Assembly (NCBI GenBank): GCA_022925895.1
Contig: JAKSYS010000774.1
Span: forward strand, 1 to 26,221
Origin: Fragilaria crotonensis
Lineage: Eukaryota > Bacillariophyta > Fragilariophyceae > Fragilariales > Fragilariaceae
Length of the DNA: 26,221 nt
Direction of reading: 5' to 3'
How positions within the stretch are numbered: position 1 is the first letter of the stretch; each line of letters starts with the position of its first letter. A program made the position numbers and the translations under genes. The notes under the pieces are model-generated. The model was not told the DNA's origin, searched no databases, and saw only the letters and a program-made list of their open reading frames with translations. This document shows positions 26,218 through 26,221 of the stretch, piece after piece.

Positions 26218-26221
26218 ACGA

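Overview
The window looks like nuclear DNA of a diatom, probably a raphid pennate. Two predicted proteins begin with a signal peptide ending in an ASAF-like cleavage site (AVA|F and VTS|F), the mark of plastid import in diatoms and relatives. One large gene encodes an EF-hand, Pro/Thr/Ser-rich, single-pass membrane protein with an acidic serine-rich tail, a style I associate with diatoms. Introns are few and short, and the standard genetic code is used. I cannot name the species.

Layout: (1) 1-450 is intergenic, then about 459-3202 is a piggyBac-like DNA transposon flanked by TTAA, whose transposase is a pseudogene with two nonsense codons and two frame breaks. (2) 3213-6090 is gene-free and repeat-rich: a 31-bp minisatellite in two blocks, a nested foldback structure (4131-5156) and a 50-bp tandem duplication. 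(3) 6240-11945 is one large secreted/membrane protein gene read in three consecutive frames. (4) 12563-13771 and 14436-16529 are adjacent same-strand genes sharing a C-terminal MBD-like domain; the second also has an N-terminal PDZ-like domain. (5) 17510-18883 (minus) encodes a compact E3 ligase candidate combining a RING, a MYCBP2-type tandem-cysteine (RCR) domain and an F-box-associated (FBA) glycan-binding-type domain. (6) 20152-21894 (plus), a SET methyltransferase with a plastid-type leader, converges on 21955-24315 (minus), a coiled-coil protein with the same kind of leader; their stops are about 60 bp apart. (7) 24316-25902 is intergenic with a possible degraded coding remnant. (8) 25903-26217 (minus) is the hinge subunit (QCR6/UQCRH) of mitochondrial complex III.

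The most interesting object is the RING-RCR-FBA protein. It appears to put the rare cysteine-relay E3 chemistry and a glycoprotein-recognition module on one short polypeptide, with both relay cysteines and the general-base histidine present but two of three substrate-pocket phenylalanines changed. Next are the MBD-like pair, in which the first methyl-CpG arginine finger is replaced in both proteins, and the frame change at a CTC-AGG-TGA-G site immediately before the conserved C-terminus of the large membrane protein.

Intergenic DNA on both sides of the transposon is littered with GTAC-centred palindromes that are nearly absent from exons and from the transposon, so they appear to be a host intergenic feature. 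All homology calls here come from reading and memory of families; no search was run.
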